A stretch of DNA of 64,000 nucleotides from Euryodendron excelsum (GCA_033060915.1 CM065388.1:34817001-34881000), one strand, 5' to 3'. Positions 45,619 through 57,030 are shown, numbered from the stretch's first letter. Numbers and translations are program-made. Notes: generated by a model from the sequence alone, not told the origin.

Positions 45619-46259
45619 CAGCTTCAAAGAAGCAAGAAAGAGCAATTATACCATTCATATCAATCAAGTGCTTCAAAGCTAAAAATCACCTGCACCTAAC
45701 TGTTACATATTCTTGCTGAGTGTGTTTTTAAAGTTATCCATTGAGTTGTATTCATTTGTATACTCACTAGGAGAGTCACTCTTTGTATAATCTTCATTCA
45801 TTCTTGTTTGGGAGGGTTTGTAACCTTGTAAGTTTAAGTGTTCTTGGGAAAAAACACTTGTAAGTTTAAGAGAAGCTTGGACAAAATCTCTTGGGTTTTG
45901 AAAGCTTGGGAAGAAGCTTTTGTAAAGAGTGAGCTGGGCACTCGTGGCACAACCAGCGGCTGTGTAAGGTGTATTGCATAGTGGAATTCCTTCGAAAGGA
46001 TCGAAGAAGAGAGGACGTAGGCAAGGTTGGCCGAACCTCTATAAATCTGGTGCATATTTCTTCTGCCTCTGTTTTGCTTACTTGCTTATTATGCATGCTT
46101 GCAAATACTTGCTCTAATGTACACTTCATTTGCTTGATACATATACTTTGATTATTTGTTACTAAAATCCATAAACGATTTTTTAGTTGAAACTCTTGGT
46201 AAAAATTCTATAAAACCCAATTCACCCCCCCTCTTGGGTTGCCTACTTGGGCCAACAAT

Positions 46260-46271
46260 TGGTATCAGAGC
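46260..46271 (+). promoter_or_regulatory. Primer-binding site for initiator tRNA-Met
   Basis: TGGTATCAGAGC begins two bases after the LTR end. It is the standard plant copia primer site. Confidence 0.95.
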
Positions 46272-46312
46272 TAGTACTCTAGTTTAAAGGCTTAACATCC
46301 TTAGAGTTGATC

Positions 46313-47864
46313 CATGGCAACCATGTGTTTGGAAGCTCTCTAGGTGAGGGTCAATCCACTAATAGACCTCCAATGTTTAATGGTATAAACTACAACTATT
46401 GGAAGAATAGAATGAGGATTTATATTCAATCCGTTGATTATGAGTTATGGATGATTATCGTTAATGGTCCTAAAACTCCCAGCAAAGTTATTGAAAGAGA
46501 AGTTATCCCCAAACCTGAAAATGAATGGGATGAGAATGACATGAAGCTTATGCAATCTAATGCTAAGGCTATGAATATCTTATATTGTGCATTAGATCCA
46601 AATGAGTTCAATAGAATTTCTACCTGTGAATCTGCCAAACAAATTTGGGACAGACTTGAAGTAACTCATGAAGGAACAAATCAGGTCAAGGAGTCAAAAA
46701 TTAACATTCTTGTGCATAACTATGAATTATTTAGAATGAAATCTGATGAGTCTATAACTGAGATGTTCACCAGATTTACTGACATTGTAAATGGCTTAAA
46801 GTCTCTTGGAAAAGTGTATCTTAACAGTGAACAGGTGAGAAAAATCTTAAGATCACTGCCAAAGACATGGGAAGCAAAGGTGACAGCCATTCAAGAAGCT
46901 AAAGACCTCAACATTCTACCTCTTGAAGAACTTCTTGGCTCTCTTATGACTTATGAGCTAACCCGAAAACAGAATGCTCAAGAAGAAGAGGACAAGAAAA
47001 AAGAAGTCGGTTGCATTCAAGACCACCACATCAGAAAATGAATCTGAAAGTGAAGAAGAAGATGAGGAAGATCTTGCTCTCATCACAAGAAAATTCAAGA
47101 GATTCATGAGAAGAAGGTGGAAGGGAGGAAAGAAGATTGAAGCAAAAGGTGAATCCAACAACAAGGATTCTACCATCATATGCTACGAATGCAAAAAGCC
47201 AGGACACATGAGAAATGAGTGTCCTCAGCTGAAAAAGAAAGGAAAGAAAGAAAGAGGGAAGAAGGCTCTAGCTGCAACATGGAGTGACAGTGAGGATTCA
47301 AGCTTAGATGAATCTGAAACTCATGAAGTAGCCAACCTATGTCTTATGGCACATGAAGAAGAAACAGAGGTAACTAATTCTGATTTTTCTTTTAATGAAT
47401 TGCAAGATGCTTTTGATGATTTGATAGTTGAATTTAAAAAGCTAAGCATCAAAAACAATCTTCTCAAGAATATGGTATTCACTCTCACAGAAGAAAGTGA
47501 AGAGTTACAAAATGAAAATGACATTTTGAAAAATGAAAACTCTGTTTTAAAAAAAGAAAAAGTCACTGATTTAGAAAAATCTCTTTCTAAATGTGTCAAT
47601 GGAAGAGATAAACTTGATGTTATGCTTGGAAAACGAAATTGCTCTCTTGACAAGGCTGGAATAGGTTACAATGTTTTTAAACATAAAAAGTTTTCAAAAG
47701 CACCAATCACATGCTTCTATTGTCATAAGAGAGGTCACTTTGCAAATCAATGTTTTTTTATACAACAATCTCATGTTGTCAAGAAAGCTTGGGTTCCAAA
47801 AGGAACATTGAAGACTAACTCCACTGGACCCAAGATGATTTGGGTACCAAAGGTCAAAGGTTGA
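46313..47864 (+). pseudogene. Sirevirus gag, two frame breaks
   Basis: The natural ATG is at 46313, but the frame changes within about 15 bases, so the main gag reading (GEGQSTNRPPMFNGINYNYW) is not in frame with it. The core continues to about 46990, where a six-A run at 46997-47002 shifts the frame. It then runs to 47864 through an acidic stretch, KFKRFMRRRW, a first zinc knuckle CYECKKPGHMRNEC (about 47181), a long coiled-coil-like Glu/Lys/Asn region (about 47380-47600) and a second zinc knuckle CFYCHKRGHFANQC (about 47710). Two fingers around a coiled coil are typical of Sirevirus gag, which forms the cytoplasmic particle. The protein is otherwise well preserved. Confidence 0.9.
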
Positions 47865-47880
47865 GTTGCTTATTTTGTAG

Positions 47881-50800
47881 GTGTGTCTTCAAGCCAACTC
47901 CAAAAAGGATCAATGGTACTTGGACAGTGGCTGTTCAAGACATATGACTGGAGATGAAACTCAATTCACTTCTCTCACACCAAAAGATGGAGGATTGGTC
48001 ACTTTTGGAGATAATAGCAAAGGCAAGATCATCGGTATAGGTAGTATTGGTAAAAATTCTTCAACTTCTATTGAGAATGTTCTACTTGTTAAAGGACTTA
48101 AACACAACCTGTTAAGCATTAGTCAATTGTGTGACAAAGGTTGCAAAGTAGTGTTTGAATCATCTAAATGTAATGTAGTAAACATAAATGATAACAAGAT
48201 CATATTGACTGGCCAAAGACAAGGCAATATTTACACTTTCAACTTAAATGAATTATCTTCTTGTAAGATCAAATGCCTTGCTGCTGTGAGCAAAGAGGAT
48301 AGTTGGTTGTGGCATAGAAGGCTTGGCCATATTAGTATGAGTATTATTTCAAAAATTTCTAAAAATGAGTTAGTAAATGGTCTTCCCAAACTTAATTTTG
48401 AAAAAGACAAAACTTGTGATGCATGTCAAATGGGAAAACAAACCAGAGTATCTTTTAAATCTACCAACATGCTCTCTACTTCTAGACCACTTCAACTATT
48501 GCATATGGATTTGTTTGGACCAACTAGAACTCTAAGCTTAGCTGGTAAACAATATGCTCTTGTCATTGTTGATGATTACTCAAGGTTTACATGGACATTC
48601 TTTCTAGCTCACAAAGATGAAACAATTGCTTTCTTTACCAAATTTTGTAAAAGGGTTCAAAACGAAAAAGGATTTACAATCACAGCAATTAGGACTGACC
48701 ATGGTGGTGAGTTTGATTGCAAACCTTTTGAAACATATTGTGATGAAAATGGTTTTGAACATAACTTTTCAGCACCTAGAACTCCTCAACAAAATGGAGT
48801 TGTTGAAAGGAAAAACAGGACTTTGGAAGAAATGGGGAGAACAATGCTTTGTGAAAATAATTTGCCAAAATATTTTTGGGCTGAAGCTGTTAACACAGCT
48901 TGCTATGTGTTAAACAGAGTTTTGGTAAGAAAATTTTTAAATAAAACCCCATACGAGCTTTGGAAAAACAAGAAACCAAGTGTTTCATATTTTAGAGCTT
49001 TTGGATGTAAATGCTTTGTGTTAAATAATAACAAGGACAACCTTGGTAAATTTGATGCAAAATCTGATGAAGCTATCTTTCTAGGATATTCCTCACATAG
49101 CAAGGCTTATAGAGTTTACAATAAGAAAACCTTAGTTGTTGAAGAATCAATTCATGTTACTTTTGATGAACTAAACTCTTTGTCTAGAAAGGCTGTGAAT
49201 GATGATATAGATGATGTGGAGAAGAACTTGGATAAGATGAACATTGATCAAACTCAAAATGAAGCTTCACCACATGACAAAGGAAATCAAGATGACTCCT
49301 CAAGCCAACAAAATGAGAATGAAGGATTGCCAAAGGAGTGGAAATTTGTCCACAACCATCCAACAGAGCAAATACTAGGTGATCCATCACAAGGGGTAAG
49401 AACAAGATCATCTCTTAGAAATGTGTGTAATCATCTTGCTTTCCTTTCACAAATAGAACCAAAATGTTTTCAAGATGCTGAAAATGATGAGTCATGGATT
49501 ATGGCCATGCAAGAAGAATTAAACCAATTTGAAAGGAATAAGGTTTGGAATCTTGTTCCTAGACCTAAAGATCATCCTGTAATTGGAACCAAATGGGTGT
49601 TTAGAAACAAGATGGATGAATCTGGAACCATTATTAGAAACAAGGCTAGACTTGTAGCTCAAGGCTATAGTCAAGAAGAAGGTATTGATTTTGATGAGAC
49701 GTATGCACCTGTAGCTAGATTAGAAGCTATTAGAATGTTGCTTGCATTTTCATGTTTCAAGAATTTCAAACTCTATCAAATGGATGTGAAGAGTGCATTC
49801 TTGAATGGTTTTTATTTCTGAAGAGGTGTATGTTGAACAACCTCCTGGCTTTGAAAATCCTATATTTCCAGAACATGTTTTCAAACTTACTAAAGCATTA
49901 TATGGTTTAAAGCAAGCTCCAAGGGCCTGGTATGAAAGGCTAAGCAAATTTTTAACCGAAAATGATTTTTTACGAGAGGTAAGGTTGATACAACTCTTTT
50001 TATAAAGGTTTAAAAATCATAACATGTTGCTTGTGCAAATTTATGTTGATGACATTATATTTTGGCTCTACTAATGAAAAGCTTTGCAAAAGAATTTGCT
50101 AAGTGTATGCAGGGTGAGTTTGAGATGAGCATGATGGGTGAGCTCAATTACTTCCTTGGACTTCAAATCAAACAATCAAGGGAAGGAATTTTCATTAACC
50201 AAGCTAAGTACATCAAAGATCTACTCAAGAAGTTTGGGCTGGGAAAATGCGAAACCATTGGGCACTCCTATGAATACTTCAACAAAACTTGACAGTGATG
50301 AGAAAGGTATTTCGGTAGATACCAAGCTATATAGAAGTATGATAGGCTCATTGCTCTATTTGACTGCTAGTAGGCCTGATATTATGTTTAGTGTATGTTT
50401 GTGTGCTCGATTTCAATCTAATCCAAAGGAATCACATGTTGTTGCTGTTAAACGAATATTTAGATACCTTAAGCACACACCTAATCTTGGATTGTGGTAT
50501 CCTAAAAACACATCTTTGAACTTAATTGGCTATTCAGATGCTGATTATGCTGGTAGCAAAGTTGATAGAAAAAGTACTAGTGGATCTTGTCAATTTCTTG
50601 GAAATATGCTTGTTTCATGGTCTAGTAAGAAACAAAACTCTGTTGCACTTTCTACAGCCGAGGCTGAGTATATTGCAGCCGGAAGTTGTTGTGCACAAGT
50701 GCTTTGGATAAAACATCAATTAGAAGACTTTGGTTTAACATTTGAACATATTCCAGTTAGATGTGATAACACAAGTGCCATCAATCTAACTAAAAACCCT

Positions 50801-50992
50801 ATCCAACACTCTCGCACAAAGCACATTGAGATTAGACATCATTTTATACGTGATCATGTGCAAAAAGGTGACATTTTGCTTGATTTTGTGAGTACTGAAC
50901 ATCAACTTGCAGATATATTCACAAAACCCTTGAATGAAGATAGGTTTTGTATGATTAGGAGAGAATTGGGAATGAGCAACCCTTTATCTTGA
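47881..50992 (+). pseudogene. Sirevirus pol: protease, integrase, reverse transcriptase, RNase H; several frame breaks
   Basis: Protease: [15 protein letters not shown] (about 47914). Integrase: the HHCC finger with WHRRLGHI and CDACQMGKQ, then acidic core residues in HMDLFGP, VDDYSRF and ERKNRTLEE. Reverse transcriptase: [14 protein letters not shown] (about 49590), [11 protein letters not shown] (about 49780) and YVDD at about 50042. RNase H: SDADYAGSK (about 50535), then HSRTKHIEIRHHFIRD and ADIFTKPL, ending at 50992. The frame is open from 47881 to about 49808. It is then disturbed at the homopolymers at 49809-49813, 49966-49971, 50009-50011, 50060-50063 and 50260-50262. All catalytic residues that I can place look intact. 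The pol frame is offset from gag and opens right after TTATTTTGTAG. Confidence 0.9.
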
Positions 50993-51109
50993 ATGCTTAG
51001 ATGTTTATATATGTTTGATAAATGCATAAGTATCCTTGAAATTGATTACAAACTTGTTTGATGCATTTCATGGCTTTTAAAAAGACATCTTTGCATTTCT
51101 GGAGAAAAA

Positions 51110-51283
51110 GAGTCGACTCATGCTCCAAAAGAGTCGACTCCTGGACTCTGGAATCAGCCTCACATGTCCTCTGTCGAAAAGAGTCGACTCCTCCTGGCAA
51201 AAGAGTCGACTCATTTGAACAGAGAGCTCAGGAAGCTTTCTTCGCTCAAAAAGAGTCGACCCTTTTTAACCATGAGTCGACTC
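51110..51283. repeat. Internal GAGTCGACTC array between pol and the 3' ORF
   Basis: Copies start at 51110, 51131, 51181, 51203 and 51274, with a diverged one at 51253. Flanking words such as ACAGAG and AAAAGAG match those in the LTR array, so the two arrays share ancestry. This array lies about 200 bases upstream of the extra ORF. Confidence 0.9.
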
Positions 51284-51485
51284 ATTTAAGTTAAAATCAC
51301 TTTAAAACTGTAACACCCCTGTTTTATTCAAATCATTCCAACGTTTCAAATTTCTCTCTTCTTTCACGATCAACCGCCATCTCCACTTCCAACCACCGAA
51401 AAACTCTCCCTCAATCCTTACCCAACCTATATTTGATCATCCTAGAATCTTTCTAACTTCCTTCAACCGTCATTTGCAACCTTCC

Positions 51486-53088
51486 ATGGCTCCTAAATCT
51501 GCTCCATCGAAGAAAGGCAAGAAAGCCCTAAAAGAGCCGACTCCCATATCCAAGAGAGGAACGAAGAGGAAGACTAAAGGGGACTCTTCTAAGCTTTCAA
51601 AGAGGAGAAAAGGGAAGCAAACTGAGGAGGAGGAAGATGTATTTCTCGACAACACCATTTACTTTGAGAAGAAATCAAATCAAGATAAGTATGAGAAAAT
51701 TTTCTCTTCTAGAGTCATTTTAAATGGAAGATGGATAGATTATGCTTTCTTTGCTAAAGAGAAGTTTGCTTTTGAACCAAAATTTGAAGCTCTTGGTTGG
51801 AAATCTATTACTTTGTTAAAGGATGATGTATATCCTGAAATTGTTGGACAATTCTATGCCCATGTAGAAAAGGAAACTGGAGAAGTAAATGTGATTAGTT
51901 ATGTGAAGGGTGAAACCATTACCCTCACTAAAGGAGTGATTTGTCAAATTTTAAAAATTGGTAGTGGTGGGCAAATGGACAAGAAAGATGTTAGTAGAAA
52001 GACTGCTTTATCTGCTTTACTGGGAAAGGAAATTACTGATGATTCATTCCAACCCATGGCCAATGACTTGCCTTTGGAACTGAGATTGGGTGCATCACTT
52101 TATTTGTCACATTCTCATTCCTAAAGGTGGGAAGTTTGACTATATCACTGAAAGGGAATTGTTTTTCCTCTGGGCTTATTTGACAGACACTAAAATTGAT
52201 TTGCCTGAGTTTATTTTAGAGCACATTGTCAAAGCCTCAAGAACCAAAGTTAGCCTACCCTATGGGATCCTCTTGACCAAAATTTTTAAACACTTCAAGA
52301 TAGATTTAAGGGGTGAAAAGCACAGAACTCCTGATTCTAATTCAGATGAGTATAATCAGAAAACTTTGTCAAGGATGGGCTATCACTTCAACCCACAGAG
52401 CAAGACCTGGACCCCTAGAAAAGAGAAACATATTGACAGTGGGACTCCTGGAATTGAATCCACTGAAAGAGGTGAACCTTCCAGTGCCATACCAGAAAGT
52501 GGTGAACCCTCTAGACCTGCCTCTTCTCCTACTCCAAGGGAACTTTTTCCAATGAGCATTGTTCCAGGTGGCCAATCAGTAGATATGAGTATTTTGATGA
52601 GCATGGTAAGAGACTTGAAAAGGCATCAAGAAGAGATGTTCACTAAATTGGATAAGAAAATTGATAATGGGGCAACTAGATTATTCTTTGTTGAAAAGAA
52701 GGTAAGAGAATTGAGCAAGGCCTTTGTGTCTGAAGGAACCAAAATCAGAGAGAAAGTTGCCAATGACATTGCTCTTTCCACTGAGCATATTGGCAAATAT
52801 ATGAAGAAGCTGGTGGGAGACCAATACCAGCCACTCTTCCCTTCAGCAACAGAATTTGTAGCAGAAGACTCAAGTACTGATGAGTTGGAAGGATCCAGTG
52901 GAAGGGAGCATACCTCTTCTCAGCCATCACCTGCAGACCCCTCTGATCCTCTTGACCAAACTCCTCCAAAGTCTTCTGTAGCTCCTCACAAATATGGCCT
53001 GAGACAAAGACCTTCAAGCAGCAAATTTACAAACACTGCTGATAATCTAGTTGATCTCTCTCAAACTCCTTCTCCCAAAAGAAAATGA
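51486..53088 (+). pseudogene. Extra Sirevirus 3' ORF, same strand as pol, one frameshift
   Basis: ATG at 51486 has good context (CCATGG). The N-terminus is very Lys/Arg-rich (KRGTKRKTKG, KRRKGKQ), resembling a nuclear localisation signal. A globular region follows (ILNGRWIDYAFFAKEKFAFE, LGWKSITLL, VGQFYAHVEKETGEV and VKGETITLTKGVICQIL) that resembles the plant domain called 'putative plant transposon protein'; this is from memory. At the GGG run 52088-52090 the frame shifts; the second part starts HFICHILIPKGGKFDYITE and runs to 53088. The C-terminal half is Pro/Ser/Glu-rich with a possible short coiled coil near 52600-52720. I see no signal peptide, membrane segment or other envelope feature, so the label 'envelope-like' often used for this position is not supported. 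Function is unknown. Confidence 0.7.
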
Positions 53089-53417
53089 AGACCTCTGCCT
53101 CTGAACTCTCTATTTTCTGTTTTTGAACAAGACATTTTCTAAAGCATCATGTAATATGTTTGTGGATGGTTCTTTTTGTTAAACTCTTTCAATATTTCTT
53201 TATGAATGAATGGTGTGTTTTGAATCTCTTTATCTTAACATTGCTATCTCATTTGTGTTTGGTTGAATGAATGATTGCTTTAACAATACTGAATGAATGA
53301 TTGCTTTAACTATCTTTGTAAATGATCTTCACATAAACATCATTGTATACTATTTTTTTTTGCTATTGTACCTGTCTGTTTTTCTCCATCTATTACTCCT
53401 CTTTTTGAGGATTTGAC

Positions 53418-54075
53418 AAAAAGGGGGAGCAATTTTTCTCAAAAAGATCAAAAGGAGAGAAAACACTCCTCAATGCACTACCAGGAATTATATCATAAGG
53501 CATCAACTGCAAAGGAAAGGGGGAGCATTGGTTTGATGAAGTTAAAGCAGTAAGAAGTATCCAATGAATGCAGCATGAATTTTTTACATCACCAGCTGCC
53601 TACATACCCTGCACTTCTGAGTTAGAATTTGCTTTACCCTGAATCTGAGACTGCTCTAAGGCACAGAATACAAAAGCAAGGGGGAGCTAAGGCATGGTAT
53701 AAAAATCTTCCTCTATCTAAATTTTTCTGATATTGCAAGTTATTGAGCCTCTTAGAATTTTGAGCATATTGTCTATACTCTTAAAGGCTTCTTTGTATGC
53801 CATTTCAAAGAAAACTCCTTCATTGAGGGGGAGGATTTTTTTAAAAACTGAACTATGACTCCACCTTCTCATTCAAAATTTGCATCCTTTTTTTTTTTTT
53901 GATTGATTAACAAAAAGGGGGAGAATACTTATAAAAAAAATATATATATATTGACATGGAAAGAAAACTGAGACTTTGAAGTCCCATACTTCAAATACAT
54001 ATTCATCCTCATGTTTTATATTGAGCTTAATTGCATATATTTTTAATGTTTTGTCATCATCAAAAAGGGGGAGAT
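53418..54075 (+). promoter_or_regulatory. Six polypurine-tract-like motifs upstream of Sirevirus 3' LTR
   Basis: AAAAAGGGGGAG or near variants occur at about 53418, 53511, 53671, 53825, 53911 and 54062. Only the last, directly before the 3' LTR, has the standard position for the plus-strand primer. Multiple tracts have been described for Sireviruses. The sequence between them (53089-54075) has no gene. Confidence 0.85.
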
Positions 54076-55746
54076 TGTTGAGTCAATGCCTTGATTTTGA
54101 TGATAACAAAACATGGTTAAATGATCTAATAATTCTACTTAGTGTGCAGATGAATTATTAATTAGATCTTGACTTGAAGCTTATCATAATAGAGGATTTA
54201 TGATAAAAAGCATGATGGAGTGATGTATTCTACAATGGTGATGTTACAAGAGAATGAAGATGATGGATATCAAAGAAGAAGAATGAAAATGATCAAAGTA
54301 TTGATTTAAAAGATTGAAGACTTTGAGTACTTGAAGATATCTTGCAAGAATGGAAGAAAAAGATACCAACTCAAAATATGGAAGTTTTCTTAGAAGATGT
54401 AAAGATGTCTTGAAGACATGGAAGGAATCACAAGATTTGTAAAGCTTTCTTGAGTTGTTGAAGTCCATGGAAAAGCCATGTTGTTTGAAGAAATGAAGAT
54501 TCTAAGTCATGGAAGCTCTCTTGAAGATATTGAAGAAGACTTGAATCAATAGATGAAGCTATGATAATGGAAGAGCTCTACAAGTGATGAAAATGAAGAA
54601 AACTCACCTTGAATGGATTGAAGATGTTCTTGGAGTCATCTAATCTTGAAGAAGTGTTTGCAAGCTTTAAAAAGCCTATTTAGATGATCCTTGAAGAGAT
54701 AGGAAGCTTTGAAAAAGAATGAAGAAAAGTTACAAAAATATGAGTTTTTGGAAAAAGGGTCGACTCCTCAAGTTAAAAGAGCCGACTCATTCGAACAGAG
54801 CCTTGGAATTCTGCTGGAAGCTTAAAAGAGTCGACTCCTGGCCAAAAAGAGTCGACTCATTGCAACAGAGAACAAACAATTCTGCAGACTGCTGAAAAGA
54901 GTCGACTCCTAGGACAAAAGAGTCGACTCATTTGGACAGAAACTTGAAAAATCTGCTGAAATGCAAAAAGAGTCGACTCATTGAGAAAAGAGTCGACTCC
55001 TAGACTCTAACGGCTAGTTTTCTGACAGACGGTATGGGCACAAACACAACCAAATCTTCTCCCATACTTCTCCAACGGCTAGAATCGATCCATACCTATA
55101 TATATGAGATATATACAGCTTCAAAGAAGCAAGAAAGAGCAATTATACCATTCATATCAAGTGCTTCAAAGCTAAAAATCACCTGCACCTAACTGTTACA
55201 TATTCTTGCTGAGTGTTTAAAGTTATCCATTGAGTTGTATTCATTTGTATACTCACTAGGAGAGTCACTCTTTGTATAATCTTCATTCATTCTTGTTTGG
55301 GAGGGTTTGTAACCTTGTAAGTTTAAGTGTTCTTGGGAAAAAACACTTGTAAGTTTAAGAGAAGCTTGGACAAAATCTCTTGGGTTTTGAAAGCTTGGGA
55401 AGAAGCTTTTGTAAAGAGTGAGCTGGGCACTCGTGGCACAACCAGCGGCTGTGTAAGGTGTATTGCATAGTGGAATTCCTTCGAAAGGATCGAAGAAGAG
55501 AGGACGTAGGCAAGGTTGGCCGAACCTCTATAAATCTGGTGCATATTTCTTCTGCCTCTGTTTTGCTTACTTGCTTATTATGTATGCTTGCAAATACTTG
55601 CTCTAATGTACACTTCATTTGCTTGATACATATACTTTGATTATTTGTTACTAAAATCCATAAACGATTTTTTAGTTGAAACTCTTGGTAAAAATTCTAT
55701 AAAACCCAATTCACCCCCCCTCTTGGGTTGCCTACTTGGGCCAACA
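54076..55746 (+). repeat. 3' LTR of Sirevirus
   Basis: It is nearly identical to the 5' LTR, with the GAGTCGACTC array at about 54767-55006. By eye, differences are about two substitutions (near 54877 and 55583) and several short indels, most in homopolymers. It is followed by the target duplication ATGAC at 55747-55751. Confidence 0.95.
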
Positions 55747-55751
55747 ATGAC

Positions 55752-57030
55752 AAGAGATAAAAGCCATTTCTCTTCCTTTTCTCCCAAAGATGGGGGAATG
55801 GTGGTCTTTGGTGACAACAACAAGGGTAAGATCATTGGAATTGGTAGCATTGGTAAGAATTCTTCAATTGTAATTGAAAATGTTTTTCTAGTTAAAGGTT
55901 TTAAGCACAACTTACTTAGCATTAGTTAGCTATGCGATAAAGGTTTCAAGGTAGTTTTTGAATCTTCAACATGTTCTGTGGTTAATATTCTTGATGCCTC
56001 TACTGCCTTGGCTGGGATAAGAAAAGGTAACATATATGTTTTTAACCTGAATGATTTGTCTGCATCTACTTTAAAATGTCTATCTGCTGTAAATAAATTT
56101 GATACTTGGTTATGACATAGAAGGTTAGGACACACTAGCATGAGCACAATTTCTGAAGCTGTGAAACATGACATGGTTATTAGTTTGCCTAAGATTAAGT
56201 TTGAAAAAGATAAAATGTGTGATGCATGTCAAAATGGTAAACAAATCAAAGAATCATTTAAATAAAAAATAGAGATTTCAACCACAAGACTACTTCAATT
56301 GCTGTATATGGACTTGTTTGGACTAACCAGAACACTTAGCTTTGGAGGAAAACAATATGCTTTTGTGATTGTGGATGATTATTATAGATATACTTGGACT
56401 TACTTTCTTACTCACAAAGATGAAACCGTATCTATGTTTGTTAAATTCTATAAAAGAGTCCAAAATGAAAAGGGTTTTGCCATATCTACTATTAGGACAG
56501 ATCATGGAGGAGAATTTGATTGCTCCCCATTCGAAATCTTTTGTGATGAAAATAGTTTTGAACACAACTTCTCAACCCCTAGAACTCCACAGCAAAATGG
56601 TGTTGTTGAAAGGAAAAACAGGTGTTTGGAAAAAATGGCTAGAAGCATGCTATGTGAAAATGTTTTACCTAAATACTTTTAGGTTGAAGTAGTGAATACT
56701 GCTTGCTATGGTTTAAATAGAATCCTTGTTAGAAGGCATTTGAAAAAGACTCTCTATGAACTTTAGAAGGGAAGGAAATCAAACATTTCATATTTCCATG
56801 TTTTTGATTGTAAGTGTTTTGTTCTAAATAATAACAAAGTGAACCTAGGAAAATTTGATGCTAAGTTTGAGGAAGGTATTTTTCTTGGTTACTCTATGCA
56901 TAGTAAAGCTTTCAAAGTATTCAACAAAAGAACCTTGGTAGTTGAAGAGTCTATTCACGTTACACTTGATGAAACTAACACTCTTGCAAGTAGAAATGAT
57001 GAAGCAGATGAACCAATTCGGTGTGCTAGT
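55752..57030 (+). pseudogene. Older SIRE-like copia relic, right part (protease to integrase)
   Basis: This continues the protease cut at 44570: SPKDGGMVVFGDN, then FKHNLLSIS, the finger HRRLGHTS and CDACQNGKQ, and the integrase core with DLFGLTRT, VDDYYRY and VVERKNR. It ends in FLGYSMHSKAFKVFNKRT and [10 protein letters not shown]. At least five stops are visible, near 55927, 56114, 56263, 56681 and 56764. Those in tryptophan or glutamine codons fit G-to-A or C-to-T change. Reverse transcriptase and RNase H are missing; the relic ends at about 57030 against Tat copy D. Confidence 0.85.

Larger units (their letters stand above)
44571..46257 (+). repeat. 5' LTR of Sirevirus
   Basis: It starts TGTTGAGTCAATGCC and ends GGGCCAACA. 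A GAGTCGACTC array lies at 45258-45501 and a TATA-like CTATATATATGAGATATATAC at about 45598-45618. Open frames on both strands within it have no recognisable product and recur in the 3' LTR. Confidence 0.95.
44571..55746 (+). mobile_element. Complete-structure Sirevirus (SIRE-type Ty1/copia), 11.2 kb, very young
   Basis: It has LTRs of 1687 and 1671 bp, a 5-bp target duplication, a tRNA-Met primer site, two-zinc-knuckle gag, copia-order pol, an extra 3' ORF, and six purine tracts before the 3' LTR. These are hallmarks of the Sirevirus/SIRE lineage of plants. By eye the LTRs differ by about two substitutions plus a handful of small indels, so insertion is recent. The reading frames are nevertheless broken, mostly at single-base runs. 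Confidence 0.95.

Noticed and set aside
45866..46129. 87-codon minus-strand frame, repeated at 55355-55618
   Set aside because: It lies in both LTRs, so its repetition reflects LTR identity and not selection on a protein.
51486..53088. Envelope-like identity for the extra Sirevirus ORF
   Set aside because: No signal peptide, transmembrane helix or glycosylated ectodomain pattern is visible. The protein looks basic and soluble.
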